Positions 15,808 to 24,186 of a DNA stretch of 64,000 bases are shown here, piece by piece. Source of the DNA: Streptomyces eurythermus. Lineage in GTDB: Bacteria; Actinomycetota; Actinomycetes; Streptomycetales; Streptomycetaceae. Numbering within the stretch: position 1 is the stretch's first letter; each line of letters starts with the position of its first letter. The DNA lies in NCBI RefSeq assembly GCF_014649115.1, contig NZ_BMSK01000025.1, positions 1 to 64,000 on the forward strand, in the 5' to 3' direction. Under the pieces are notes generated by a model that saw nothing but the letters and a program-made list of their open reading frames with translations, did not search any database and was not told the origin of the DNA. Position numbers and translations under genes: made by a program.

Positions 15808-16806
15808 ATGCGGCTGCTGGTCACCGGAGGTGCGGGCTTCATCGGCTCGCACTTCGTCAGACAACTGCTGGCCGGGGCGTATCCGGACCTGGCCGGGGCG
15901 CGGACGGTGGTGGTCGACAAGCTGACCTATGCCGGGAACCTCGCCAACCTGGACCCGGTCGCGGACCATCCGTCGCTGGAGTTCGTGCACGCCGACATCC
16001 GGGACGCGGAGGTGATGTCCCGGGTCGTGCGGGGGGCGGACGTCGTGGTCCACTTCGCGGCGGAGTCGCACGTGGACCGCTCCATCGCCGACGCGTCGGC
16101 GTTCGTCGAGACGAACGTACGGGGGACGCAAGTCCTCTTGCAGGCCGCGGTGGAGGCGGGGGCCGGCCGGTTCGTCCACGTCTCCACGGACGAGGTGTAC
16201 GGCTCGATCGCCGAGGGGTCGTGGCGCGAGGAGCAGCCGCTGGCGCCGAACTCCCCGTACGCCGCCTCGAAGGCGGCGTCGGACCTCCTGGCGCTGGCCT
16301 ACCACCGGACGTACGGCCTGCCGGTCGTCGTCACCCGGTGCTCCAACAACTACGGCCCGTACCAGCACCCCGAGAAGGTCGTCCCGCTCTTCGCCACGAA
16401 CCTGTTGGACGGTCTGACGGTGCCGCTGTACAGCGACGGCGGCAACAGCCGGGACTGGCTGCACGTGGACGACCACTGCCGCGGGATCAGCCTGGTGGCG
16501 ACCCGCGGGCGCCCGGGCGAGGTCTACCACATCGGTGGCGGGACGGAGCTGACCAACCGGGAGCTGACGAAGCGGCTGCTCGGGCTGTGCGGTGCCGACG
16601 CCTCGTCGGTGCGCCACGTCGCCGACCGGCCGGGGCACGACCTGCGGTACGCGCTGGACATCGGCAAGATCACGGGCGAGCTGGGCTATGCCCCGCGTAC
16701 GGACTTCACGACGGGCCTGGCGGACACGGTGCGCTGGTACGCGGAGAACCGCGCGTGGTGGGAACCGCTGAAGAAGGCCGCGCAGGAGGCCCGGCGCACC
16801 GACTGA
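15808..16806 (+). CDS. rfbB: dTDP-glucose 4,6-dehydratase
   Basis: This 332-residue extended SDR of the RmlB/TylA2 type converts dTDP-glucose to dTDP-4-keto-6-deoxyglucose, the branch point for mycinose, amino sugar and 2-deoxysugar. The NAD-binding GGAGFIG is at residues 7-13. The catalytic triad elements are TDEVYG (Asp-Glu pair) and YAASK (Tyr/Lys), and RCSNNYGPYQHPEK is the substrate-binding segment. It is an intact enzyme of typical length. A GAAAGG ribosome site lies somewhat far (about 13 bases) upstream of the ATG. The gap to the next gene (109 bases) contains imperfect CCCGACG direct repeats of unknown meaning. Confidence 0.95.
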   Translation: MRLLVTGGAGFIGSHFVRQLLAGAYPDLAGARTVVVDKLTYAGNLANLDPVADHPSLEFVHADIRDAEVMSRVVRGADVVVHFAAESHVDRSIADASAFVETNVRGTQVLLQAAVEAGAGRFVHVSTDEVYGSIAEGSWREEQPLAPNSPYAASKAASDLLALAYHRTYGLPVVVTRCSNNYGPYQHPEKVVPLFATNLLDGLTVPLYSDGGNSRDWLHVDDHCRGISLVATRGRPGEVYHIGGGTELTNRELTKRLLGLCGADASSVRHVADRPGHDLRYALDIGKITGELGYAPRTDFTTGLADTVRWYAENRAWWEPLKKAAQEARRTD

Positions 16807-16915
16807 CCGACCGCCCCGTCCCTCCCCGTCACGCCCCGACGCCCGTACCCGACGTCCGCACCCGACGTGCCGTCCCCGACAGCGGTCCCCCCGACCGCGA
16901 GGAGCTGGATCCGCC

Positions 16916-19279
16916 GTGAGCACCCCTTCCGCACCACCCGTTCCGGGAGCCCCGTCGCCGGCCGGACACCCGGACGAGGGTCTGTGGGTCCGCCGTTACC
17001 GCCCGGTGCGGGATCCGGAACTGCGTCTGGTCTGCTTCCCGCACGCCGGTGGCGCCGCGACCTCCTTCGCCGCCCTGGCACGCGGACTGGACGAGACCGT
17101 GGAGGCGCTGGCGGTGCAGTACCCGGGCCGCCAGGACCGCCGGCACGAGCCGTTCATCCCGTCCATATCGGGCCTGGTGGACCAGGTGGTGCCGGAGATC
17201 CTGCGCTGGGCCGACCGTCCGCTCGCGCTGTTCGGGCACAGCATGGGTGCCACGGTGGCGTTCGAGGTCGCGCGCCGGCTGCGCGGTTCCGGGCAGGCCT
17301 CCCCCGTCCATCTGCTGGTGTCGGGCCGCCGTGCGCCGACGGTGCGCCGGCGGGACGTCGCCCACCTCCTCGACGACGACGCGCTGATCGCGGAGATCGC
17401 CACGCTTCAGGGCACCGAGGACGCCGTCCTCCAGGACGAGGAGCTGCTGCGGCTGGCCCTGCCGGCGATCCGCAACGACTACCGGGCGGCGGGCACGTAC
17501 GCGTATGTGCCCGGCGGTGCGCTGGACTGTCCGGTCACGGTGCTCACCGGTGACCGTGATCCCGATGTCCCGCTGGAGGAGGCGAGGGCCTGGCGGGAGC
17601 TGACCACGGGCCCCTTCGCCCTGCACACCTTCGCCGGCGGTCACTTCTATCTGAACGACCGGATGGACGAGGTGTGCCGGACCATCGGCGACGCCCTCGC
17701 CGGCACGGCCACCGCGGACACGGCCACCGGGACCGTCCCACCGCGTACCGCCGCGGACACGAGCACCGGCCCCGTCCCGCCGCGCACCGCCGCGGACACC
17801 GCCCGCGAACCCGTACCGCCGCGATCCGCCCCCGCCCCGCACGGCGCCGCGCGGCGCCGTGCGGACGCGGTCCGGCCCGGTGACCCGGTGGACACGGCGC
17901 GGCGGGTGCTGGTGTCGGCACGCACCGCGGACAGTGCGGTCACGCCGTTCGACGGCATCTCCGGCTGGCTGGCCGAACGCCTGCGGGCGGGGCGCTTCGA
18001 CGTGTCCCGCGTTCCCTTCGCGGAGCTGCGCGGCTGGAGCTTCCACCCGGGTACGGGAAACCTGCACCACGCGTCGGGCCGTTTCTTCTCCGTGGAGGGG
18101 CTGCACGTCCGTACGGACCGGCTGCCCGAGCGGGGCTGGACGCAGCCCATCATCGTGCAGCCGGAGGTGGGGCTGCTCGGGATCGTGGCGCGGGAGATCG
18201 ACGGGGTGCTGCACTTCCTGATGCAGGCCAAGATGGAGCCCGGGAACGTCAACGTTCTTCAGGTGTCGCCGACCGTGCAGGCCACCCGGAGCAACTTCAC
18301 CGGGGTGCACCGGGGGCGCGACATCCGCTATCTGGACCTGTTCATGGGGCCGCGACGGGCGCGTGTCCTGGTCGACTCGATCCAGTCCGAACAGGCGGAC
18401 TGGTTCCTGGCCAAACGCAACCGGAACATGATCGTCGAGTTGGCGGCGGACGACGACCTCGACATCGGGGAGGACTTCCGCTGGCTGACGCTGGGGCAGC
18501 TCCGCCGGCTGCTGATGCTGGACAACGTGGTCAACATGGACGCCCGGTCCATCCTCGCCTGCCTGCCCACGGCGGACGCCGACGCGTCCGCCCCGTCCCC
18601 CGTGCTGCGCTCCTTCTTCGGCTCGCCGGGTGCGGCGCGGCACACGACGGCCGAGGTCCTGACGTGGTTCACGGGTGTGCGCGCCCTGCGGGAGCTGGTG
18701 CAGAACCGGGTGCCGCTCGATACGGTGACGGCGGACGGCTGGTACCGCACGCCGCACGAGATCGCCCACGAGAGCGGGCGGCACTTCCGGGTCATGGCCG
18801 CCGAGGTCAGCGCCAGCAGCCGGGAGGTCACCTCCTGGACGCAGCCGCTCATCGAGCCGCGGCTGCCGGGTCTGATGGCGCTGCTGGTCAAGTCCGTCGA
18901 CGGCGTGCTGCACGCGCTCGTGCGGGCACGGGTGGACGTCGGGCACCTGAACGTCGCCGAGCTGGCCCCCACGGTCCAGTGCCGGCCACAGGAGCACACC
19001 GGTCCGCGGGGGCTGCCCGGCCCGCCGTACCTGGAGGACGTGCTGTCCGCGCCGCCTCAGGACGTGCGCTACGACGCCGTCCAGTCCGAGGAGGGCGGGC
19101 GCTTCTTCCACGCCCAGAACCGCTACGTGATCGTGGAGGTCCCGCACGACTTCCCGGAGGACGCACCGGACGACTTCGCCTGGCTGTCGCTCGGTCAGCT
19201 CACCGGGCTGCTGGCGCACGGCAACTACCTCAACATCGAGCTGCGCACCCTGGTGGCGTGTGCCCACACGCTGTACTGA
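16916..19279 (+). CDS. Fused type II thioesterase / NDP-hexose 2,3-dehydratase
   Basis: This single 787-residue frame starts at GTG 16916 with AGGAG about 11 bases upstream. Residues 25-260 are a TylO-like editing thioesterase: Ser in FGHSMGAT near 108, Asp in GDRDPDVP, His in GGHFYLND. Residues 262-330 are a Pro/Ala/Thr linker with repeated VPPRTAADT units. Residues 335-787 are a complete two-half 2,3-dehydratase of the TylCVI/EvaA/SpnO family (RGWSFHPGTGNLHHASGRFF, then FRVMAAEVSASSREV), which starts 2-deoxysugar formation from the 4-keto-6-deoxyhexose. These are normally separate proteins. No stop separates them here, though an internal GTG near 17908 could give a free dehydratase. The fusion would couple PKS proof-reading and sugar supply only by co-expression; no mechanistic link is known. 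Confidence 0.88.
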   Translation: MSTPSAPPVPGAPSPAGHPDEGLWVRRYRPVRDPELRLVCFPHAGGAATSFAALARGLDETVEALAVQYPGRQDRRHEPFIPSISGLVDQVVPEILRWADRPLALFGHSMGATVAFEVARRLRGSGQASPVHLLVSGRRAPTVRRRDVAHLLDDDALIAEIATLQGTEDAVLQDEELLRLALPAIRNDYRAAGTYAYVPGGALDCPVTVLTGDRDPDVPLEEARAWRELTTGPFALHTFAGGHFYLNDRMDEVCRTIGDALAGTATADTATGTVPPRTAADTSTGPVPPRTAADTAREPVPPRSAPAPHGAARRRADAVRPGDPVDTARRVLVSARTADSAVTPFDGISGWLAERLRAGRFDVSRVPFAELRGWSFHPGTGNLHHASGRFFSVEGLHVRTDRLPERGWTQPIIVQPEVGLLGIVAREIDGVLHFLMQAKMEPGNVNVLQVSPTVQATRSNFTGVHRGRDIRYLDLFMGPRRARVLVDSIQSEQADWFLAKRNRNMIVELAADDDLDIGEDFRWLTLGQLRRLLMLDNVVNMDARSILACLPTADADASAPSPVLRSFFGSPGAARHTTAEVLTWFTGVRALRELVQNRVPLDTVTADGWYRTPHEIAHESGRHFRVMAAEVSASSREVTSWTQPLIEPRLPGLMALLVKSVDGVLHALVRARVDVGHLNVAELAPTVQCRPQEHTGPRGLPGPPYLEDVLSAPPQDVRYDAVQSEEGGRFFHAQNRYVIVEVPHDFPEDAPDDFAWLSLGQLTGLLAHGNYLNIELRTLVACAHTLY

Positions 19280-19290
19280 CGTGCCTTGTG

Positions 19291-19311
19291 CGCCCGCTCG
19301 CCGCACGGGCG
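19291..19311 (+). terminator. Weak stem-loop after the thioesterase/dehydratase gene
   Basis: CGCCCG and CGGGCG are 6-base arms around a 9-base loop, 12 bases after the stop. There is no T-run. It may attenuate read-through into the resistance gene. Confidence 0.25.
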
Positions 19312-19381
19312 GGGCGCGTCGCCCGCGCCGTATTGCATAAGCTGGGCTCTTGTCACGACCACGGCGGCACCAGGGGACACG

Positions 19382-20233
19382 ATGCGGAAAGAGGCGGTGC
19401 GGTACCTTCGTTGTCCTCACTGTTCCGGCACGATGACGATGGACGGCAACACCCTGCGGTGCGGCTCGGGGCACGACTTCGACGTGGCGAAGCAGGGGTA
19501 CGTGAACCTGCTGCGCGGGGCGGTCAAGTTCAGCGCGGACACCGCCGGCATGGTCGCGGCCCGCGCGGACTTCCTCGCCGGAGGCCACTACGCGCCGATC
19601 GCCGAGGCCCTGACCGCGCTGGCCCGAGAGACGGCTCCGGAGCCGGTGGACGGGGATCCCGGCTGCGTCGTCGACATCGGCGGCGGCACGGGCTACTACC
19701 ACGCGCACGTGGTGTCGGAGCTGGCGGGGACCGAGGGCATCCTGCTCGACATCTCCAAGTTCGCCGCCCGCCGCGCCGCCCGGGCACACCCCCGTATCAG
19801 CGCCGTCGTGGCCGACGCCTGGGACAGGCTGCCGCTCGGCGACGGGGTGGCGTCGGTGGTCCTCAACGTCTTCGCGCCGCGCAACCCCGCCGAACTGCGG
19901 CGGATCCTGCGCCCCGGGGGCGTGCTCCTCGTGGTGACGCCGCGGCCGGATCATCTGCGCGAACTGGTGGACTCCCTCGGACTGCTGCGGGTGGACGAGC
20001 AGAAGGACGAGCGTCTGGCCGACCGGTTCGCCGCGCACTTCACGGAGGTGGCCCGCGAGCGGGCGCGCGGCACCATGGCGCTGGACCACAAGGCCCTGCC
20101 GCAGCTGGTGGGGATGGGCCCCAACGCGTGGCACCAGGACGGTGGCCTGCTGGAGGAGCGGATCGCGCGGCTGCCGGAGCCCTGCGACGTGACGCTGTCC
20201 GTGACCCTGACCGCGTACCGTCCGCTGGCGTGA
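19382..20233 (+). CDS. tlrB: 23S rRNA guanine methyltransferase, RlmA(II)/TlrB family (macrolide self-resistance)
   Basis: This 283-residue SAM-dependent methyltransferase starts at ATG 19382 behind AGGGGAC. The N-terminus has a zinc finger of the RlmA type (RCPHCSG, then RCGSGHDFD), followed by the family marker AKQGYVNLLRG. The SAM site is VVDIGGGTGYYHAH. In tylosin-type producers TlrB methylates G748 in helix 35 of 23S rRNA, and this protects the tunnel from mycinosylated 16-membered macrolides. Its presence between sugar genes supports a mycinose-bearing macrolide as the end product. It has its own 102-base upstream gap, so it may be expressed independently of the biosynthetic genes. It converges with the glycosyltransferase gene 31 bases downstream. 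Confidence 0.9.
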   Translation: MRKEAVRYLRCPHCSGTMTMDGNTLRCGSGHDFDVAKQGYVNLLRGAVKFSADTAGMVAARADFLAGGHYAPIAEALTALARETAPEPVDGDPGCVVDIGGGTGYYHAHVVSELAGTEGILLDISKFAARRAARAHPRISAVVADAWDRLPLGDGVASVVLNVFAPRNPAELRRILRPGGVLLVVTPRPDHLRELVDSLGLLRVDEQKDERLADRFAAHFTEVARERARGTMALDHKALPQLVGMGPNAWHQDGGLLEERIARLPEPCDVTLSVTLTAYRPLA

Positions 20234-20264
20234 CCCCGGCGCACCTGCCCGCGCGCCGGGGGTC

Positions 20265-21533
20265 TCAGACGGTGGCCGCCGCGATCCCCTTGCCGGTGGC
20301 CCACTCCTCGATGACATCGCACGCCGTGTCGACCCCGCGCTCCGCCGCCACGGCGTCCCCGAGCCGCCGGGCCCGTGCGGCCATGGCCGGGTCGGTCGCC
20401 GCCATCCGTACGCTCGCCGCGAGTTCCTGGCGGTTCATCCGGCGCATGGGCACCGGCGGGCCGGCGAGTCCCGCCCGGTGCAGCCGGGCCGCCCAGAAGG
20501 GGTGGTCCGCGAACACCGGCACGATGACATGGGGCACTCCGGCGCGCAGCACCTCGGCCGTGGTGCCGAACCCGCCGTGGTGGATCACGGCGGCGGTCCG
20601 GGGGAACAGCCAGGAGTAGTCCGCACCGGCGAGCCGGAAGACGTCGTCGGGCAGCGCCCCGTCCGGGCCGCCGACCACGACGAGCCGGCGGCGGGCGCCG
20701 CGCGCGGCGGCGAGCGCGTACGCCAGGGTGGCCTCCTGGCGGTGGACCGGCCAGGTGCTGCCGAGGGTGAGGGCGACCGGCGGCGTACCGTCGGCGAGGA
20801 AGTCCTCCAGCCCGGCGGGCGGCTCCCAGCCCGGCTCGTCCCGGAACCAGTAGCCGGTGACGTGGCAGCGCGCCGGCCAGTCGGCGGGCTTCGGCAGGAC
20901 GCTGGGGCTGAAGGGGTACAGGTGGGGCTGGTCCCGGCCGAGGCGGCGCAGGGGGGAGTCGGCGCCGAAGGGCGGCAGGCCGCGTCGCGCGCGGTACTCG
21001 TCGATCTCGGGGCCGCGCCACCGCCAGTCCTCGGTGGCCGCCCGCACATGGGTGAAGTGGTTGTAGTACGGGGTGAGCGGACCCATCAGGCGCTGGCCGG
21101 ACTCGATCGCGGGGAAGGCGGTGGTCTCCGTGTTGGGCCACCAGCAGGCGGAGAGCCACGGTGTCCGGGCGGTGCCGAACGCGGCGGCCACGGTCAGCGG
21201 CGAGTGCACGACGAGGTCCACGCCCTGTGCCGCGGTCTCGATCTCGTCCAGCACCTGCTGGTCGTAGCCTTCGGGCGCCTTGGGCAGGGCCTTGACGAGG
21301 TTCCTCATCGACGGTCCGCGGCGCAGTGCCTCCACCACCTCCGGCATCGTGAAGAAGCCGTCCGGGTCACCGGGTGTGGTGCGGTGTTCCAGGCCCGCCC
21401 GTTCGACCAGGGGGCGCAGTGCCTCGGGCGCGCCGAGGACGACGTGGTGCCCGCGGTCGTGCAGGCCGCTGCCCAGGGCGACGAAGGGCTGCACGTCGCC
21501 GCGCGAGCCCATGGTGAGCAGTGCTATGCGCAT
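20265..21533 (-). CDS. tylN: Macrolide glycosyltransferase, TylN-like (deoxyallosyl transfer)
   Basis: This 422-residue GT1-family enzyme begins MRIALLTMGSRGDVQPFVAL, the start shared by TylN-type deoxyallosyltransferases and sterol-type UGTs rather than the DesVII/TylM2 amino-sugar transferases. The C-terminal nucleotide-sugar site is HHGGFGTTAEVLRAGVPHVI followed by DHPFWAARLHRAG. It is likely to move 6-deoxy-D-allose from dTDP to the hydroxymethyl group created by the TylHI-like P450, after which the TylE- and TylF-like enzymes methylate it to mycinose. It is the last gene of a five-gene minus-strand block, 58 bases after the methyltransferase. No helper protein (DesVIII type) is expected for this class. 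Confidence 0.85.
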   Translation of the reverse strand: MRIALLTMGSRGDVQPFVALGSGLHDRGHHVVLGAPEALRPLVERAGLEHRTTPGDPDGFFTMPEVVEALRRGPSMRNLVKALPKAPEGYDQQVLDEIETAAQGVDLVVHSPLTVAAAFGTARTPWLSACWWPNTETTAFPAIESGQRLMGPLTPYYNHFTHVRAATEDWRWRGPEIDEYRARRGLPPFGADSPLRRLGRDQPHLYPFSPSVLPKPADWPARCHVTGYWFRDEPGWEPPAGLEDFLADGTPPVALTLGSTWPVHRQEATLAYALAAARGARRRLVVVGGPDGALPDDVFRLAGADYSWLFPRTAAVIHHGGFGTTAEVLRAGVPHVIVPVFADHPFWAARLHRAGLAGPPVPMRRMNRQELAASVRMAATDPAMAARARRLGDAVAAERGVDTACDVIEEWATGKGIAAATV

Positions 21534-21591
21534 GCGGTCCTCCGGGGCGCGGTACCGGTGGGGCGGTGCCGCCGGTCCGTCGTGCGCGGGG

Positions 21592-22779
21592 TCATGCGGC
21601 GCCTCCGGAGGAGGCGGCCACCAGGGAGTCGAAGTCGCGGGGGATCCAGGGCGGGATGCCGCCCTCGGCGTTGGTGCCCTTCTCGATGAAGGCGAGGTTG
21701 TGGTAGACGTGCAGGCCCGTCACGTGGCGGTCCGCGTAGCCGGCGGTGCGGCCCCGCGCGGGCGGCAGTTCCTCGTGCTGGAGGCTGTCGATGAGCGACT
21801 TCAGCAGGCCGAGGCTGGTCCGGCCGCTCCGCTCGGGGTCCTCGTTGCCGCCGAAGCCGGGCCAGTAGGCGGTCCACAGATCCTCGACGACGTACAGACC
21901 GCCGTTGCGCACGTGCGGGAAGAGGGCGTGGAACGAGGTTCGGACGTGCTCGTTGATGTGGCTTCCGTCGTCGATGACGATGTCGAAGGGGCCGTACTTC
22001 CGGGCGATCTCCGTGAGGCGGTCCGGGTCGTTCTGGTCGCCGATGACGGTGGTGATGCGCTGTTCGTCGGCGTGCGACTTGTCGACGATGTCGAGGCCGT
22101 GGATCAGCCCGCGGTGGAAGTAGTGCTTCCACATGCGCAGGGAGCCACCGCCCCACTCGGGGTGCTTGTAGCCGCCGATGCCGATCTCCAGGACCCGCAC
22201 CTCTTCGTTGCGGTACGGGCTGAAGTGCCGGTCGTAGTGAGGGGTGAACCAGTGCAGCGATCCCCATTTGGGAGTCAGGTAGCGGGAGGTCAGCTCGTTC
22301 AGGTCCGGCTTGGCGGAGGTGCAGCCGGCCAGCACGGTGGCGGTCGCCTGCTGGGCGGCAAGGAAGTAGGGGCCGATCTGGTCGGCGGCGTCGGAGCCGG
22401 CGTAGGGGAACAGCGTGGTCCCGCGGACGCCGGAGGGGTGCTCCCGGAAGGGGCCGAACAGCTCGCGGACCAGGTCGGCCAGGTCGTACTCGATCCTCAT
22501 GGCGACGAACTCCTCGCCGCGCGGGACGCTGCGGACGGGAGCGCCCTGGACGGCGCGGAGCCAGTGGGTCAGCCGCTCGCCGGCCGTGCGCACGACGAAC
22601 TCGACGAGCACCGGCTCCTCGTTGACGGGGGCCGGGGAGCGCGAGCAGATCTCGTCGATGAGCACCCTGGCGACGTCGGCGGCCCGGTGGCGCTCCGTCA
22701 GTTCGCCCAGGGAGGCGGCGTGTCCCCCGGCTGCCCGGATGATGTCCTGCACGAGGGAGAGGTCGGTGTTCTCGGCCAC
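21592..22779 (-). CDS. tylE: Macrolide sugar 2''-O-methyltransferase, TylE/MycE family
   Basis: This 395-residue protein starts at GTG 22779 with GGAAGG six bases upstream. It has the MycE architecture: an N-terminal auxiliary domain (residues 1-165) and a SAM domain with VLEIGIGGYKHPEWGGGS and the metal/catalytic motif FDIVIDDGSHINEH, where the two Asp residues and the His correspond to the Mg-binding and catalytic positions of MycE (known for that family). It methylates the 2''-hydroxyl of the deoxyallose already attached to the macrolide, the first methylation on the way to mycinose. It sits in the order glycosyltransferase, TylE, TylD, ferredoxin, P450, as in tylosin and mycinamicin type clusters. 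Confidence 0.92.
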   Translation of the reverse strand: MAENTDLSLVQDIIRAAGGHAASLGELTERHRAADVARVLIDEICSRSPAPVNEEPVLVEFVVRTAGERLTHWLRAVQGAPVRSVPRGEEFVAMRIEYDLADLVRELFGPFREHPSGVRGTTLFPYAGSDAADQIGPYFLAAQQATATVLAGCTSAKPDLNELTSRYLTPKWGSLHWFTPHYDRHFSPYRNEEVRVLEIGIGGYKHPEWGGGSLRMWKHYFHRGLIHGLDIVDKSHADEQRITTVIGDQNDPDRLTEIARKYGPFDIVIDDGSHINEHVRTSFHALFPHVRNGGLYVVEDLWTAYWPGFGGNEDPERSGRTSLGLLKSLIDSLQHEELPPARGRTAGYADRHVTGLHVYHNLAFIEKGTNAEGGIPPWIPRDFDSLVAASSGGAA

Positions 22780-22915
22780 GGAGAGCCTTCCAGGTCGTGG
22801 TTCGGTGAGGGGATCGGTGACGGGTCGGTGAGGGAATCGGTGACGGAATCGGCGGGCGGTGGGAGGTCGGCGGGCGGCCGGAAGGGCGGAAGGGAGCGGT
22901 GACGGGCCGGGCGGA

Positions 22916-23911
22916 TCACGGTCGCGGGTGCGCGTGGTCGCGGTACCAGCGCACGGTGTCCCGCAGCCCCTCGCGCAGCGAGCGGGGCTCGGAGTCGATC
23001 ACTTCGCGCATCCTGGTGAGGTCCATCCTGCGCACCGCCGCGCCCACGGGCCGCCCGGGGTCGGTTCTGACGCGGGAGGGCACGCCGAGGGCCGCGGCCA
23101 CCAGACGGGCCAGCTCCAGGATCGACACCTCCTCCGCGGAACCGACGTTCACCACGTCGTACTTGCCGGTCTCGACCACCCGCAGCGCGCAGCGCACCAG
23201 GTCCGACACATGGATGAAGGACCGGGTCTGGCTGCCGTCGCCCCAGATCTCGATCTCCTCGCCGGACGCGGCGCGTGCGACCATGCTGGGGATGACCCGG
23301 TTGTGGGCGCCGGCCGCGCTGTCCCGGGGGCCGTACACGTTGCCCGGACGGATGCGGAAGACCCGCGTGGCGAACTGCCGTTGGTGGTGGTCGGCGAGGA
23401 TCTCCCCGAAGATCTTCGACAGCACGTAGCCGTTCTCGGTGTACTGCGGGCTGCGGCGGACGTCCTCGTCCTCGGACGCCGGGGCGCTGCGCGGTACGCA
23501 GTAGACCTCCGAGGAGCTCAGCAGGAGGACGTTGTCCACCTCGAACTCGCGGGCACAGTTGAGGAGGTGGGCCGTGGTGCGCACGTTGGCGTCGAGGATC
23601 TCCGCCGAGTGCTCCCGTTTGTACCGGGCGTTGCCGTCCAGGGCGGCGCAGTGCAGGACGGCGTCGACGTGCGGGGCCAGGTAGCGGAAGGCGGCGCGCG
23701 TCTCGTGCTCGTCGCCGAGGTCGACGCGGGCGAGCCGGAGCCGGTCGCCGGCCAGGGCGGTGAGCTCCTCCCGGATGGCGGGCCGGTCGGTGCGGTGCAG
23801 GCCGATCACGGTGGCGCCCTCGGTGGCGAGCCGCTCGACGAAGTGGGAACCGATGAAACCCAGCGCGCCGGTGACCATCACGGTCCGTCCGGCCCAGTGG
23901 CCGCTCGTCAT
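22916..23911 (-). CDS. tylD: NDP-6-deoxyhexose 4-ketoreductase, TylD-like
   Basis: This 331-residue extended SDR carries GALGFIGSHF (cofactor site, residues 14-23), LLSSSEVYC (catalytic Ser region), YVLSK (Tyr/Lys) and RPGNVYGP. It should reduce the 4-keto group of the 3-epimerised hexose made by the TylJ-like enzyme, giving dTDP-6-deoxy-D-allose. Start ATG 23911 overlaps the stop of the ferredoxin gene (23908) by four bases, so the two are translationally coupled. An open frame extends further upstream but it lies inside the ferredoxin gene and lacks a dehydrogenase sequence. A role in another sugar branch cannot be excluded, but position within the mycinose block favours this one. Confidence 0.85.
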   Translation of the reverse strand: MTSGHWAGRTVMVTGALGFIGSHFVERLATEGATVIGLHRTDRPAIREELTALAGDRLRLARVDLGDEHETRAAFRYLAPHVDAVLHCAALDGNARYKREHSAEILDANVRTTAHLLNCAREFEVDNVLLLSSSEVYCVPRSAPASEDEDVRRSPQYTENGYVLSKIFGEILADHHQRQFATRVFRIRPGNVYGPRDSAAGAHNRVIPSMVARAASGEEIEIWGDGSQTRSFIHVSDLVRCALRVVETGKYDVVNVGSAEEVSILELARLVAAALGVPSRVRTDPGRPVGAAVRRMDLTRMREVIDSEPRSLREGLRDTVRWYRDHAHPRP

Positions 23912-24147
23912 GACGTCTCCCGCCGGTCGCCCGGGGCGGTCCGGTCCGCGGCTCCGTCCTCGGCCACCAGGACCGCGCCGACCGGGCAGAGGCCGGCGGC
24001 CTCGTGGACGCCGGGCCACTGTTCGGCCGGGGGCGTCCCGGTGAGAGCCCGGCTCAGGCCGCGGTCGTCCTGGGCGAAGACCCCGGGGGCGGAGCGTTCG
24101 CACTGGCCGGCGCCGACGCACAGGTCCCTGGCGATGCGTACACGCAT
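23908..24147 (-). CDS. tylHII: Ferredoxin (3Fe-4S type), redox partner of the adjacent P450
   Basis: This 79-residue small ferredoxin is of the kind encoded beside P450 genes (TylHII/MycCII). Cys ligands are seen in LCVGAGQC (near residue 10 and 16) and in GLCPVGAV (near residue 54). This fits a 3Fe-4S cluster in which one Cys of the 4Fe pattern is replaced. The C-terminal tail after residue 60 is longer and charged. It passes electrons to the P450 encoded 39 bases upstream in the same operon. No ferredoxin reductase gene is in the window, so a general cellular reductase presumably feeds it. Confidence 0.88.
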   Translation of the reverse strand: MRVRIARDLCVGAGQCERSAPGVFAQDDRGLSRALTGTPPAEQWPGVHEAAGLCPVGAVLVAEDGAADRTAPGDRRETS

Positions 24148-24186
24148 GTCAAGCGTCCTTCGTTCGCGGTGGCTTCCGTGGCCCCG

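Noticed and set aside
16829..20317. Very long minus-strand open frame (1162 codons) opposite the sugar genes
   Set aside because: It is antisense to four well-supported genes, has no family features and is Arg/Gly/Val-rich, the usual artefact of high-GC third-position bias.
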